Below are positions 37,441 through 49,770 of a DNA stretch of 64,000 bases, piece after piece. The position numbers and the translations under genes were made by a program. Each line of letters begins with the position of its first letter. The first letter of the stretch is position 1. Source of the DNA: Sympetrum striolatum (lineage: Eukaryota > Arthropoda > Insecta > Odonata > Libellulidae); assembly GCA_947579665.1 (NCBI GenBank), contig OX388346.1:92196615-92260614 (forward strand). Direction: 5' to 3'. A model generated the notes under the pieces. It did not search any database. It had not been told where the DNA came from and was given only the letters and a program-made list of their open reading frames with translations.

Positions 37441-40400
37441 ATTTGTTCTTTTATTAATGTAATAACAACCCTTCATTTCAACAAACATTAACGATGAAAC
37501 TTCATATTCTATATACTCCATGCTTATAAAAACCTACAAGGATCCCATTCAGTTCTCACTCTGTAGCACTCCACAGGCATAAAATTCTTGAACAGCTGTG
37601 GATCATTAAGACAAAATTTGCAATTATTACAAATATCAGTGTATAAACACCAGTTCTTCTGAAATCATTTAACAAATATTTAGCTTTTTACTTAAGTCAG
37701 TCTTTCTTCTGAAATATAGTAAAAAGGCCATCATGAAGAAATTTACACTGACACTAAAGACTTAGTAAAAACATAGTTAAAATGATTCATGAAGTATAAT
37801 ATTTTCTGTCACAAGATAAATCATTTCACAGCATCATAATTTGGTTGAAATAAGCTTTGAATAATCACACGTAAGGCTAGATAATAGCCAAGTTCTTTAA
37901 TAGTTTAGCAAATAAGATTATAGAAATTGGATCAGCATACAAAACATGTTATTCATCTATGCTTATCATTTGAAAATTATTATCAAATCATGCAATACTT
38001 TAATTTTTACAACTTTATCATAAATTAGTTAGTTATTATTTTAAATAACATAACAATTAAACATTCCAATTAACTTTACTCCAAAAAATAGAATAAGTAC
38101 AAGAAATGTTAAGAATGATACAAAAAGATTTGCTAGATTTATCAATGCACAATCAAAAAATTTATTTTTGGCTAACATATTTGACAACAAAAATAAATTA
38201 GCAGGAAAGGCTGATCAAATTGTTTTTAAACAATAATCTCTTCTGAGTTTTATGTAGATAATCAATATTATTTGATTATAAATCCTTTAAGAAGTGCAAA
38301 CATGTTGCACTTATTCATGTTTTATTTAACAAACCCAGTAAACAAATACTTACGAAGGGCCACCTACTTTAAGTTAAACAAAGAATACTATATTTTTATT
38401 AAGTCACTACATATGAGATATTTAAAATTTACTCTACAGTTTTTAAGTACAAGACATTTGAATGAAAATTAAGTAACCATAAAATTTATTTTAACCTATC
38501 CTTTGTTAATTATTCATTTACAGTTTATGTACACATTATTTTAACAGCAGAGAGTTAATGTGTGTGCTGAAGTACATCATAATTTATTTATGAGCACAGG
38601 TTAAGCCCAAATCAATATATTATAGCTTATATGTTAGTGTCAAACTGAACAACAAGAAATTGTGCAAAAAATAGCCAAATATTAAAAGAACAATGGCCAC
38701 TTTATATTTTGACTTAGGCACATATTGGTGCATACTTTGTGGGGCACCAGCTAGGTTGTTTCTAAAACAAAACAACTGTCTGCCCATGATACCTTTCCAT
38801 ATTAATGATTGAATGATTTTAGTATAATGTTGTGATTAATGGCATAAAATAATGACCTGTAAAATACCAAAACCATATGTTATCTAAGCATATACGAAGA
38901 AAATAGGAATATTTTAGGAGAGATACATAGTTGATATTCTTATTTATCCATCAAAGTAAATAATATTAGGTTTTTTGAATAATAGCAAAAAATTATTCTT
39001 ATCCAACATTGACTTTCAAAAAAAATTGTTACTCTGTTAAGATCAGCAAATTTTAAAATTTTAACGACCCAATATGTATCGGTATATCACTAAAATCTTC
39101 CATTCCAATTACATGAGATTTCAGGTGATTTTTACTGCAGTCATTGTTGTTCCAGGTATTAGAAGAAGATTTGGAGATATACCTTCAAGTCAATATCACA
39201 TTTCATCAGTAATGGAAGATATGATAGCAGTTACAATCATAGGAGAGTTTTGACCCCAATCAGAAGATGTGAGCACCAGTTTATTATCCTATAATTTAAT
39301 CTATCACTTCAATTAGTACCAGTAACAGCAAAATGGATTATCAATACTGCTTGTATCATTTGCAGCAAGAAATAGCAGAAATGAAAATAAGAATCCCATC
39401 AAGTGGTTTAAAACTTGATCTAGTTATGATGATTCAGGAAAGCTAAAGAGTATCATCATTCACTTTATCATGCTTTAATCATGAGCATTCAACTGATAAA
39501 TCTCATGATAGCCCCTTTCAAAAAATTAATTACCAATGACTTTTCATCTAACCCAAATTATATGAGAAGATGGCTAATTCCATTACAAGTTCAAAATTTA
39601 ATGAAGATTCAAATTATTCTTAGGTCTAGGTAATTCTAGCTGATACAACATTCATAGCAGACAATGCTCCCTAAAAAGAAATAGCTTTTAAGTTAGAATC
39701 TTTCATGATTATCGGTCATAATATAGGAAGAATATATTTGATGATATGAAAGATGAGTTAGAGAAAAAGCAAGATAACAAGTAATTTTTAGGATCATATC
39801 AGGAATAAAACTTATTTATGAGGAATAGATTGTCATTTAAAAAGAAATAACTAATTAACCTTTTCTATACAGTTTTTCAAATATAATGTCCAAACTTAAA
39901 GAGAGAAAATTTTAACTAAAATAAATTTTTATGCTAAACAAATTATTCAAAAGTACCAATTCTATTCATGGAAGTAGCTACAACATCAACTCATGTAGAC
40001 AGAATTTCTTTATTTGAAAGTATCCAATTATTTTCTGGGTTATGAAAAAAATATCAGATATATGGTATTAATCCTATGTGTTATCACTTTGCATTTATCT
40101 ACCAATATGAAAAAGCCACAGCATTCCCAACTTTATGTACAAGAGCACTTGAGCATTTAAAGCACAATTTTAGGATTCAAAATGGGTTTAATGATATTAA
40201 TTCCATACTTCATGAAGAAAAGATTTCCTACTTCACAGATATACCATTTGCTTAAGCACATCTTTTCTTGAAAATTTGAGTTTTACATTTAATAGAAACT
40301 AAGTTTATGAGTATTAGCTTCAAAGATTATAGTTTCTAGAGTGCTAACCTTATAGACAGAGAAAGTTTATGATAGTTTATAAGAGAATCTTTAAAAATGT

Positions 40401-42678
40401 TATTAAAAACCTTTTTAATCAACCCTGCCAAAAGATTTATACTGAGATTTACTTTTTATTTATAATATGGCCAATGAATAAAATGAAATCTCTATGAAAT
40501 GAAATTACGGAATATAGAAATACATATTTCTAATTCCCATTCATCAATGAATTTTTAAATGAATAGCAGCTGTGAAAAGCCATAGTAGCAGCCAAATTAG
40601 TAAATTTATCAACGCAACTAATTTCTTTGCATATATGATGATTCAGTGCTAAATTTTAATAATGATGTATACTATTTTATGTAGAATATTTTATAAATAT
40701 TTTGGAATATATAAGTACAAAAATCTGTTAGAATTTTATGTTGGTGCCATTTTATTGGTTAATAATGTTGCTCCACAATGTAAAACCAGCCATAACCACA
40801 TGTGGCATCTGAAGATTGTGCTCAAATTCTCTTCGACAATCATCTATCAAACGAGGCGACTTTTTCAAAAATAATTGAAAATTATCCATTCATAATGTTA
40901 ACATCACTTAAATGCAGCAACTGTTTGTAAAAATCATTAAAATAGAAGAAAGATATTCTCAATTTCATACTGTAAAAACCATTTTTATAAGCAAATAATG
41001 GCAATTAAGCTTGTACCTGTATCTTTGACTTAACAGTTAAGTTGAAGTTCTGCAATTTTAGAATTGGCTCAAGGAATACCATAAAAATAGAGAAATATTC
41101 GATAAATTAAAAAAATCATCCATATGAATCACATATTAATTTTCTTCATAAACTAAAAAGAACACAAAATGTCTCGAGGTTTATTACACAATTCCTGCAA
41201 GTAACTAGATTTTCATTGTACACAATGGGTGAATAAGTTAACTTTTCTCTGAATATCTCTTAGAAGATCAGCTATTAATCAGTTCTGGATAACATTCAAC
41301 AAAGGTTATAAAATAAGCAATGATGATTTAAATCAGTCAATTAGCCAATCGAGCGCTTACTAAGAATACCCAATACATATTGTTCTTCAATCAAGCACTG
41401 ACTTGAACTCAATCAGTTGAAGATAGCTTTTATCTCATAAAATGTGCTACAAATTATGACCATTCAATTTTTTCACGGTAAATGTGCTAGGGCAGGATGA
41501 TTGAGGTAGCTCCTTATCCTCAAGGAATTCCAAAAGACTCATTTCCTCCATAAATAATATTAAAATATTACAAGATCATCCATTTAACACCAATTAAATT
41601 AATAAGCAGATGCTACAAAACAATAAATCACTCGCTTATTCCTAAGTCAAATCAAAAGAAATGACCCTTTAGGACCTAAAAATTTTAACCTGATTGCAAA
41701 GGATTATTTCATCTGCATGCATGAAAATTTAGTCTGAAATTAGAATGGATCAGAATCGATTATTGTATTAATTTCAATGGATTATAAGTTCTTACACAAA
41801 CAAAGCAATCAGCCACAAAATAATCAAGTAATAACACAAAAAAACACTCCAATACAATGTGCATCATAACACTAATTGAAACCTTTACTATGGGATTTGA
41901 AAAATATAAAAAAAATCAATAATTCTAAGGTCAAACAAAAATCTATTCTGCCTCTATTCATGCAAACTGTTCTGCGAGGACCATCTGCTAGACCCATATA
42001 AAATTAAAATAAATATGAAAAATGAGTATTGGAAGCTTGTGGAAGAGGGTCAAAAAATGGAAGACAGTAAGGTTGACAGAAAAAGAGATGGTAAGCCAAT
42101 GATTCAAAGAGATCTGTAAGTAAGTATGAATGCACATTCATTACCCATGAATATTTCATAAACAGTTTCGAGTTCTTATCGACCAACTTTCCTGACTTGC
42201 GCCTCCCATCATCTATAATCTTTCTCTCAGAAAGCCATAACACACAACAAGTTACAAGCTCTTTAACAATCTCTGTTTATACAACGATGACATATTATAA
42301 ATGTATATAACAATCATTCATGTGAATAGGTGAAAGTAAAAAATAAAAAGCTTCACCTATGTTTACATTTTGTTTTTCAATACATTCCCACATGATTCCT
42401 TTCACATTTCATAACCAATTCCTCAAGGTATGCACTCAATCGAAACAGCTTCATTAATTCCAGTGGGTACACATGGCCAGCTGTAATGATGCCTCCTCAA
42501 TTATCCTTGTGACTTCATCCAGGCAACTAAAGCAAAGTAAGTCTGATACACAGCAGTGTAGATATATGCACCTCACATTCACAAGTGTTCTTCTGAGATT
42601 CTTCCAACTTACAGAAACACGTACTTGGTGTTTTGAGTAAGGGATATCCTCTGTGATACAACTCTTTCATAAGCTGTC
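37441..42678. other. Long AT-rich non-coding stretch
   Basis: About 5.2 kb with no frame above 80 codons, no exon I can support, and no tandem repeat. It lies downstream of the MCU gene, and could be intergenic or a long 3' untranslated region. A short exon-like piece on the minus strand (about 42151-42208, DDGRRKSGKLVDKNSKL) is flanked by TTATAG and GTAATG, but does not join in frame to anything nearby. Confidence 0.4.
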
Positions 42679-42821
42679 CTACCTTTCTTTTGCACTCTTA
42701 GAGCTAAATGCTCTAATGATTTTACTGGTTGTTGGCCACTTTAAGTTACTTTCTGGTTTCCTAGCAGCTACTTCTTCTTCAGATGGGATTTTCCCTAAGT
42801 TTTCTCCTGGATTTAAGAGCG
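42679..42821 (-). CDS. Candidate terminal exon, possibly an alternative MCU C-terminus
   Basis: Acceptor GCATTATAG, then 47 codons open to a TAG stop. It encodes a hydrophilic, coding-like tail: LLNPGENLGKIPSEEEVAAR followed by KPESNLKWPTTSK and AFSSKSAKER. It needs a phase-1 donor upstream, which is the phase left by the MCU exon ending at 45210. It could instead be the last exon of another gene, or chance. No family is recognised. It lies about 1.8 kb beyond the polyadenylation signal proposed for MCU, which argues against its use in the main transcript. Confidence 0.3.
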
Positions 42822-44600
42822 CTATAATGCAAAAGGATGAAAATAATTATGAATAAAAACCCCTTTACATAAGTCTAAATCTATAAGGTTAATGAAAAAT
42901 TTAATCAATTCTTTTTTTCGTTTGCTTGGTAAACATGGATTAGATTTTCTAGTTGATTTGACTTCTTTACACTTATTTTTCTAAGATCAAATATACGATT
43001 GTAGTGATTTCTCTATTACACTACAAAAACAACGATAGAATTGGTATTTCAAGTCAGGAGCTTTATTTATAATAAAGCCCCAAATTTAATACAAATGGGC
43101 ATACAAAAAGTAATACATATTATGAAGGGGCTAAAACTGAAGAATGGAAATTATGAAAATTTAATTAAATTAATTGTTGGAATAAAGGTAGGGAAGTGAT
43201 GTTTTAATAAGCAGAGGAGGTGTAGTTAAGATAAAAAACTTGGAAAAATAAGACAACACCTGTCATACGATTTGGTTTTTATGATTAATACAAATGAGAT
43301 TCATTGCTACAGATTCTGGTTTCCTGTACTTCAACATATTTTTGTTCATTAATTGCAGGTGTCATTTAGCTTTCCAATTTTCCTTGTGCTGCATTCACAT
43401 TCTTTTTATTGTTTCTTATAGTATAGGTTAACTTTTACCCTATGTTCTCTCCATGCATCAAATTTTACATTTTAACGCCACAGGAGGATTCTACTCTTTG
43501 GTTGTGACCATGTCAGTACCTTGTATTGACTCATGTGGGAGATGTTCTCACTCAAGTTTTTGCCATAGTGACCATTTTCTTAAAATTGGCAATTTTCATT
43601 GAATCTCTGACAGCTGTAAGGGATATATATCTATTATATATAGATGCTCCTCCGGATTAATTCATATATTCGAGAAAATGTAGCTTGCATACTGCAAGCA
43701 GATCGACAACACTAATTTCATATCGGCTTCATATTGGTACGGTCCTCAAAAGATAAAAAAAAAGAATTGAAAATATTCTTAAATTTCCCTGCAACTTAAT
43801 CGTCCGGCATCGAACCCCGATCTTCCTGGTGATACTTACTATGTATCACAACAGAAGATCACCATCTATAGCTTTGTGTGAAAATTCAAGCAGAAATATT
43901 GGCTGCTTGAAGAGATTCAATGAAAATTACCTACTTTTAATATTTATTTGTAAATAATTTAGATATCTTTGATTTAGTTGTTCATGAGGTGTTATGGGAT
44001 CATGTACCATCTTGAAGCAGTAAACTACTGCAGAGTTGTGAATGTAAGTTCAATAGTTCAGATCCCTAACTATTAACCCAATGGGGTGCATGAAGCTGTT
44101 TCAAGGGCTGGAAGGTGTAAAATGTGTCACTCATTGAATATTCAAGTAAACAAAAAAAATCATCATGTCTCAAGTAGGTTTCCAAAATTCATATAGAGCT
44201 ATGTAAACAATATATATTCTCTCTCAAAAATATAATAATAATAATTTTGATTCACAACCGGCGAAACAAGGTATTGTCATAAATTGAATTTAAAAGAAGT
44301 TCAACCATCCAAGGATGTTAATCCAATAAGATGCTTATTATGATAAATTTAAATCATTAGCGAAATCGATTTTATATTTTTATAACCCTATTTTGATTAT
44401 CTACTGAGGATAAAAAGTAAACATTTTAGCAAAGGGTTCTGAGAACAGATTTTACAAGAAAAAAAGAAATTTTAGCCATTAAAAATACCAAAGAAAATTA
44501 GCTCTTTTAGAACAGATCTAGAAGATGCTATTAGATCAATTTCCTCAGCTTAAAGTGAATCTTACATCTATGTGACAGTTATTTCCATTACACATGTTTG
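42822..44600. other. No supported gene; one hairpin
   Basis: AT-rich. It contains a perfect-stem hairpin at 43819-43860, described separately. Otherwise nothing is recognised. Confidence 0.4.
43790..43875 (-). repeat. Hairpin next to a tRNA B-box-like sequence
   Basis: GATCTTC-CTG-GTGATAC-TTACTAT-GTATCAC-AACA-GAAGATC forms two perfect 7-bp stems. Beside it the minus strand reads GATCGGGGTTCGATGCCGG, which resembles the internal B box of tRNA genes. It may be a fragment of a tRNA-derived repeat; no intact cloverleaf is seen. Confidence 0.35.
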
Positions 44601-44609
44601 GAAATAAGT

Positions 44610-44619
44610 TTTATTTATT
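44610..44619 (-). terminator. Polyadenylation signal for MCU
   Basis: Overlapping AATAAATAAA on the minus strand, about 185 bp beyond the proposed stop codon at 44800. The spacing suits a short 3' untranslated region and supports the terminal exon chosen. Confidence 0.5.
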
Positions 44620-44799
44620 TTTGTACTTCTATAGCAATACATACTATGGTGATTTTATCTCGATGTGCAATATTTTTTGATATTATTGTAAGATCCAGCT
44701 GAGGTTATAAGAACCTCTAAGATATTTTTATAAAAAATCTTTAGATACTTATGTGCCAAAATGACATGCATCTTCTTTATCTTATTTGACTGTCTGGCT

Positions 44800-44966
44800 T
44801 TACCATCTTGCATGTTTAGCTAAATATTGCAGCCACTGAACAAATTTATGCATGTATCTCTCCCTTTTCATCATTAAATCAATCTTAAGTTTGGCTGCAT
44901 TTTCTTTCGCTAATCTGTAAGGCATTTTTACCATTTCCAACATTTTGGAGGCATACAATATAACAT
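44800..44966 (-). CDS. MCU: Mitochondrial calcium uniporter, proposed last exon
   Basis: From an ACTAAG acceptor to a TAA stop: 55 codons, phase 1 in. It encodes MLEMVKMPYRLAKENAAKLK, a lysine-rich central part, and FVQWLQYLAKHARW at the end, which looks like an amphipathic helix. The vertebrate MCU tail after its RLRDP motif is only about 14 residues and has no counterpart to this exon. The acceptor has a poor pyrimidine tract. Frame agreement with the previous exon and a nearby polyadenylation signal support it. The alternatives are the candidate exon at 42679-42821, or intron read-through, which would stop after 16 residues. Confidence 0.45.
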
Positions 44967-45209
44967 CTTAGTTATATTTTTTGATTAACATTAGATGGAA
45001 ACTGAATATAGAAAAATATTAAAATTAAAATAATAGAAATACATTAAATGGTAGTTTTCTTGATTCAATTTTGATGTTTTGACTATTTAAATTAGATAAA
45101 TTCACAGTCTGCATGAGAAAAATGAATAATAGTTGAGTCATGGTATGAGAAGCTGCTCATCAACCAATAATAAATAACAAAAATATGATAGACTCTATAA
45201 AATACTTAC

Positions 45210-45396
45210 AAGAATATGCTTCTGAGTGAGGCCTAAGTCTCATCAGAGGATCGTTTAATCGGCAGAGGTCAGATTCGATTTTGGCTACACCATCTTTAAG
45301 TCGATTGTATTCCGTTACATTCAGGCCTACTTTTTTGGCTCTTTTATGGAACTCCAAAAGGAACTGACGGTCTTTCACATCAGGCAGGAGATACTC
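45210..45396 (-). CDS. MCU: Mitochondrial calcium uniporter, C-terminal matrix coiled-coil exon
   Basis: Acceptor TTCAATAG and donor TCTT|GTAAGT, phase 0 in, phase 1 out. It encodes EYLLPDVKDRQFLLEFHKRA, then EYNRLKDGVAKIESDLCRLN and DPLMRL. It aligns with the vertebrate EYVYPEARDRQ to DLKRLRDPL region, which follows the second transmembrane helix and forms the C-terminal coiled coil in the matrix. It diverges after DPL. This exon follows the pore exon in frame. Confidence 0.92.
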
Positions 45397-45973
45397 CTAT
45401 TGAATTAATTTAAAAATATATTACACCTTATAAAAATATAGTAAACCTTTAAACAAATATGAATCTTCCCATAGATGTATAATACAAAATTAATCAAAAA
45501 ATAGAAAGCTCTAGTTTAAATACTATGAGTGCCGAATATGTAACTTTATTCTTTTGCATGTAAATACCAGATGAATGGAAAGGCTTTGTATTTAGAAATC
45601 TTGAGTTTATCTCTAAATCTGAAATTAGTGAAATTTTTTAAGTTGAAATATGCAACAGGAAGTCAAATATAAAAATAATAAAATCAGCTGAGTACATTTT
45701 TAAAATGAAAATGTTTAATTTAAAATGTAAGTCTATTTAAGCCCTTTCCAAAGGAATAGATTAATCAACATCTAATGCATTTAAATTCTATGATTCAGAA
45801 GTCGCTTAAAAATATATCTTAAGATATATGAATTTAAAAGAAAAGTCTCTTTTTAATGCCATCAAGATTAAATTTTAACACAATTTAAGTTGTTATTAAT
45901 CTCCATTAAAGAATTGTAAAAATTGCTTGAAAATCAATAAGCAATGAAGACAACATACAAGGAGAAAAATTAC

Positions 45974-46177
45974 CTGTTTTGTGAGGACAAAGTATGCGTA
46001 AGCAGCCATTGCTGTTCCATAAGTAACAAAGTAAGTGACAGGCTCCATAATATCCCATGAGTATTCCCACCAAGTTAAACGAGCAAGGATGCCGAACTGA
46101 ACTCCCATAAGTCCTAGACCAAGCCAGGTCATACTTGTTGTACGTCTTTCTGACACATTCTCAAGTTCCTTTCGTTT
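45974..46177 (-). CDS. MCU: Mitochondrial calcium uniporter, pore exon (TM1, DIME, TM2)
   Basis: MCU is the pore of the calcium channel in the mitochondrial inner membrane. This 68-codon exon carries the signature: a basic lead-in ([12 protein letters not shown]), TM1 ([19 protein letters not shown]), the loop [16 protein letters not shown] with the WDIMEP selectivity filter (Asp and Glu rings bind calcium), and TM2 ([16 protein letters not shown]). All the key residues are intact. Splice sites are TTCTCATAG and ACAAAACAG|GTAATT, phase 0 at both ends. This is the strongest gene identification in the window. Confidence 0.98.
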
Positions 46178-46519
46178 CTATGAGAAATATAACAATATTA
46201 GTGTTTTTTCAAACATAACAAGTAATTTTTAAGATTATTTTTATATATTTTTTATTATTTCCAAGGGAATGATGATTTAACTGTTTGATATGCTTATACA
46301 TGGAGAAAGAGAAAAGTAATGCACAGCCAATCATAAACTGCAAATTTATCAAGAAGTTTATATGTAGCAAATTCGACATAAAAGTACACTGGATAAAAAT
46401 AACAACAAGTTACTTACTAAACATTGAAGAAGAGACTCATCAGTCTCAATCTTACCATGATAAAGTCTCCTTATTATAAAATCAAGATGTTCCGGCCGAA
46501 TGTTGTGGAATGCCGTAGC

Positions 46520-46642
46520 AAATAAATTTAAAAAGTTCTTAAGTTTCTGTGTTACCAATTGCCTGAAGATGACTGTAATGGTTGAAACCGGTCGCATTGA
46601 ATAAATATTGTGGAAAATCCAAAGAACTTTTTAAATTTATTT
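46520..46642 (+). mobile_element. Small inverted-repeat element in an MCU intron
   Basis: A 21-bp perfect inverted repeat (AAATAAATTTAAAAAGTTCT plus T) bounds 123 bp. The interior has CCTGAAGATGACTGTAATGG and TTGAAACCGG. It fits a miniature inverted-repeat element, or the hairpin end of a retroelement. No target duplication is visible. It lies 340 bp upstream of the pore exon, inside the intron. Confidence 0.6.
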
Positions 46643-47033
46643 CTCCTTAATATTATAATGAATGTCATTTGTGCTAACGTTTTTTACTGATCAAACATTT
46701 AACCATCTAATACTTTTAGGCACAATGATGAAGCAGCTGGGATCTATTCAACAACAGTTTCTACTAGCATAGATACAAGAGAAATATAAATAAAAGGGAG
46801 ATTAAATAAAAGAATAACATGGTATTTTGATGTGAATGTAATTAAAAGACTGAACCATCTTGGGATGTTTTGTTCAAATAAAACATAATAATATTTCAAC
46901 TAGTTTTCTCTGGTCCATTGTAAAATTAACCTTAAATATGTTAAATTAAAGTTGAGGATAACAGCACTTATTGTATGCACAGTAGATTTTTGCATGGGCC
47001 AAAAATTTCAGCCCAAGCCCAGCCTGTTCCTTG

Positions 47034-47667
47034 TTGAGCCCGAACCCAACCCAGCCTGAATTTTGATACTAATTTTCGTTCTCAAGCCCGAACCGTGCCT
47101 GAATTTTCCATCAATCGCCCTGTTATAAATTGTTGTGAATTGTGAACATATGTATTTTTTTTTAACCCTTCACAAAGACCATACATTTTGTTTAAGCATT
47201 GCGTAACAACTTTAAGAGGCTTTTGCCGCAATGCAAGAAACTAACGCTCTTTAAGAACGAATAATTCTCTCCTTCAGGAATTTTCCATGGGCCTGAGCCC
47301 AGTAGACTGTCTGCCTGCACGGCCTGAGCCCGGCTCATCCAGACCTCTAATGCACAGGTCTGCAATGTGCGCAAGCATTCCCATGACTTGAGCATATTTT
47401 TTTCCTCTACTAACACCTTTATTTGAACTGTCAAAACAATACTATCTAGTACAGGGTTGTCCAAGCCTTTTACTTCTAATGGGCTACATTTACTTCAATA
47501 AAGACAGGTCTTCAAATTTGGACTCATGTTATATTATAAGCATTCATAATCTGTTGTAAAATATTAGTGCAATTTAAATAATATTGCAAGTTGATTGCAG
47601 TATTCCACCTTAAAGATTCCAATCAAAATTTTCAAGCCCACTTCAGTATTCAAACTTCAAAATTGGA
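47034..47667 (+). repeat. 635-bp direct repeat, left copy
   Basis: Starts GAGCCCGAACCCAACCCAGC and ends CAAACTTCAAAATTGGA. The same sequence recurs at 49771-50404 with about a dozen substitutions (about 2 per cent). A gypsy pol fragment lies between the copies. The ends are not TG and CA, and there is no primer-binding site after it, so it is not a normal LTR. A 90-codon antisense frame occurs in both copies, but has no protein features. Confidence 0.85.
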
Positions 47668-49770
47668 GGGAAAGACACTGGATTGGATCGTTGGTGAACG
47701 AGTTCAACGATCTCTTTGATGGATCCTTGGGAAAAATAAAGGGAGTCAAGGCAAGCCTGACATTTTCGGATGAGAAAACTTTTAAGAAGTTATGGCCGGC
47801 CAGGAAAGTGCCTTTTGCGTTGGAAGAAAAGGTTTCAATGGAATTGGATCGCTTGGAGAAGCGTCACATTCTGGAAAAGATATTGGATGATATATCCGAA
47901 TTTGCTTCTCCGATCGTGGTCGTGGCAAAGCGTGGATCAGGGGCTATCCGATTTTGCAGAGATTTCAAGGTCTCGGTGAACAAGGCGCTGATAGTGGACC
48001 AGTATCCGCTGCCCAGAGTGGAGGATATTTTTGCTTCGATAGGAGAGGCTAAATATTTTGCTACGTTGGACCTCGCTGAAGCTTACCATCCAATTGAGTT
48101 GGACAAAGAGGCACAGAAATGACTGGTCATCAATACCAAAAATGGACTGTACCAATACAAGCGTCTATCCTTTGGCATTGCTTCTGCTATCTTTCAACGA
48201 ACGATTGACATGATGAGCGAGGACTATCCGGAGTTAGTCGATTTTTGGACGACGTGCTCGTTGCTGCAAAAACTAGAGAAGAGCTTAACAGCCGCCTACG
48301 GTCCGTATTTCAACGTTTCCGAGAATTTGGAATTCGACTGGGTCTAAACAAGTGCGTCTTTGGCGCAAGCTCTGTTAAATATTTGGGACATGTCATTGAC
48401 AAACATGGGCTTCCCGCTACCGAGGACAAGGTCACGGCGATTCAAAATGCACCAGAGCCAAAGAATGTCAATGAGCTTCGTTCATTTTTGGGCTTTATCA
48501 ATTATTATGGAAAGTTTGTAAAAAATTTGGCAACCATATGTGCACCACTGTATGAGCTTTTGGCGAAGGAATTGAAATGGAAGTGGTCTGTCAGCCAGAA
48601 AAAGGCTTTTGCGAAGTTGAAAGAAGTCATGGCCAAACCACCAGTTCTGTGCCACTACAACCTGGATTTTCTCTTGGGTTTGGCTACAGATGCATCTGCT
48701 TATGGGGTAGGTGCAACTTTGTTCCATATCTTACCTGATGGAACTGAAAAGCCAATAGCTTATGCTTCGCAAACTCTTTCATCTGCCCGTCGAAACTACG
48801 CTAAAATAGAACGTGAGGCGTATTCAATCATTTTTGGAGTCACCAAGTTTCAACAGTATTTGTATGGACGTACTTTTGAACTGTACACGGACCATAAGCC
48901 ACGATTAGCACTGTTTGCTGCCGATAAACCTATTCCGGACCATACATCTGCAAGGCTAAAGCGTTGGGCTTTGACCTTGATGGGGTATTCCTACAACCTC
49001 CATTTCAAGCCAACTGCAAAACACGCAAATGCCGATGGTCAGTCGCGACTGCCCATTCAACAAAACATGGACGAAGATGTGTTCGATATAGATGAAGACC
49101 AAATAACAGAATTCTCAGCAAGAAAAGTTGCAGTCGCTACACGAAGGGACAAGTTGTTGAGTCAAGTTCTTCGCGCTATCAATTCCAATTGGCCAAATCC
49201 AATTGAGAAAAAGTTGGAACCATTTCATAAGCATGAAAGTGAGCTAGCTATCGAGAATGGCTGTATTTTTTGGGGCTCTAAGATGGTCATCCCAAAAGAA
49301 TCGCAATCAGCGGTGCTATGCGAATTGCACGAAGGACATCCTGGTATGACCAATATGAAAAATTTGGCCCGTACAAGAGTTTGGTGGCCAAAGATGGATG
49401 GTGAAATTGAGGAAACTGTCCTTAAGTGCCTGCATTGCCAAGATCAACGATCAGAAGCTGCTAAAGCTCCTGTCCACCCATGGGAGTTTCCAGCAAAAGC
49501 ATGGAACATATTGATTTTGCTGGGCCTTTGCATGGCTTCCACTGGTTAGTCATCGTGGATGCCAGGACAAAGTGGCCAGAGGTATTCCTCATGAAGAATG
49601 CAACTAGTCAGGCTACAATTAATGCAATTTCGAGAGTAATTGCATGCTTTGGAGTACCAGAACAGTTGGTCTCTGACAATGGGCCGCAATTCACATCGAC
49701 AGAATTCAAACATTTTTGTTCTAAGTTTCAAATTCAACACGTTTGTACTTCTCCATACCACCTCGTTCAA
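47668..49770 (+). pseudogene. pol: Truncated Ty3/gypsy pol (reverse transcriptase, RNase H, partial integrase)
   Basis: Read in order. Reverse transcriptase: FASPIVVVAKRGSGAIRFCR, DQYPLPRVEDIF, FATLDLAEAYHPI, and an FLDD active-site box near 48240. RNase H, about 48680-49040: LATDASAYGVGATLF, then EREAYSII and YTDHKP. Integrase zinc finger, about 49325-49440: HEGHPGM to CLHC. Integrase core: HIDFAGP at 49507 and SDNGPQFTS near 49670. It is dead: a TGA at 48120-48122 (CGA to TGA is the likely change), a frameshift near 48240, another near 49505, and the core is cut off before its catalytic Glu. Gag and protease are absent. It runs opposite to MCU, within an intron. Confidence 0.93.

Noticed and set aside
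47192..47464. 90-codon minus-strand frame, repeated at 49929-50201
   Set aside because: The two copies are similar only because they lie in the 635-bp direct repeat. No domain, and no splice or start context.
47034..47667. LTR of the gypsy element
   Set aside because: No TG/CA ends, no primer-binding site, no polypurine tract next to the right copy, and most of the internal region is missing.
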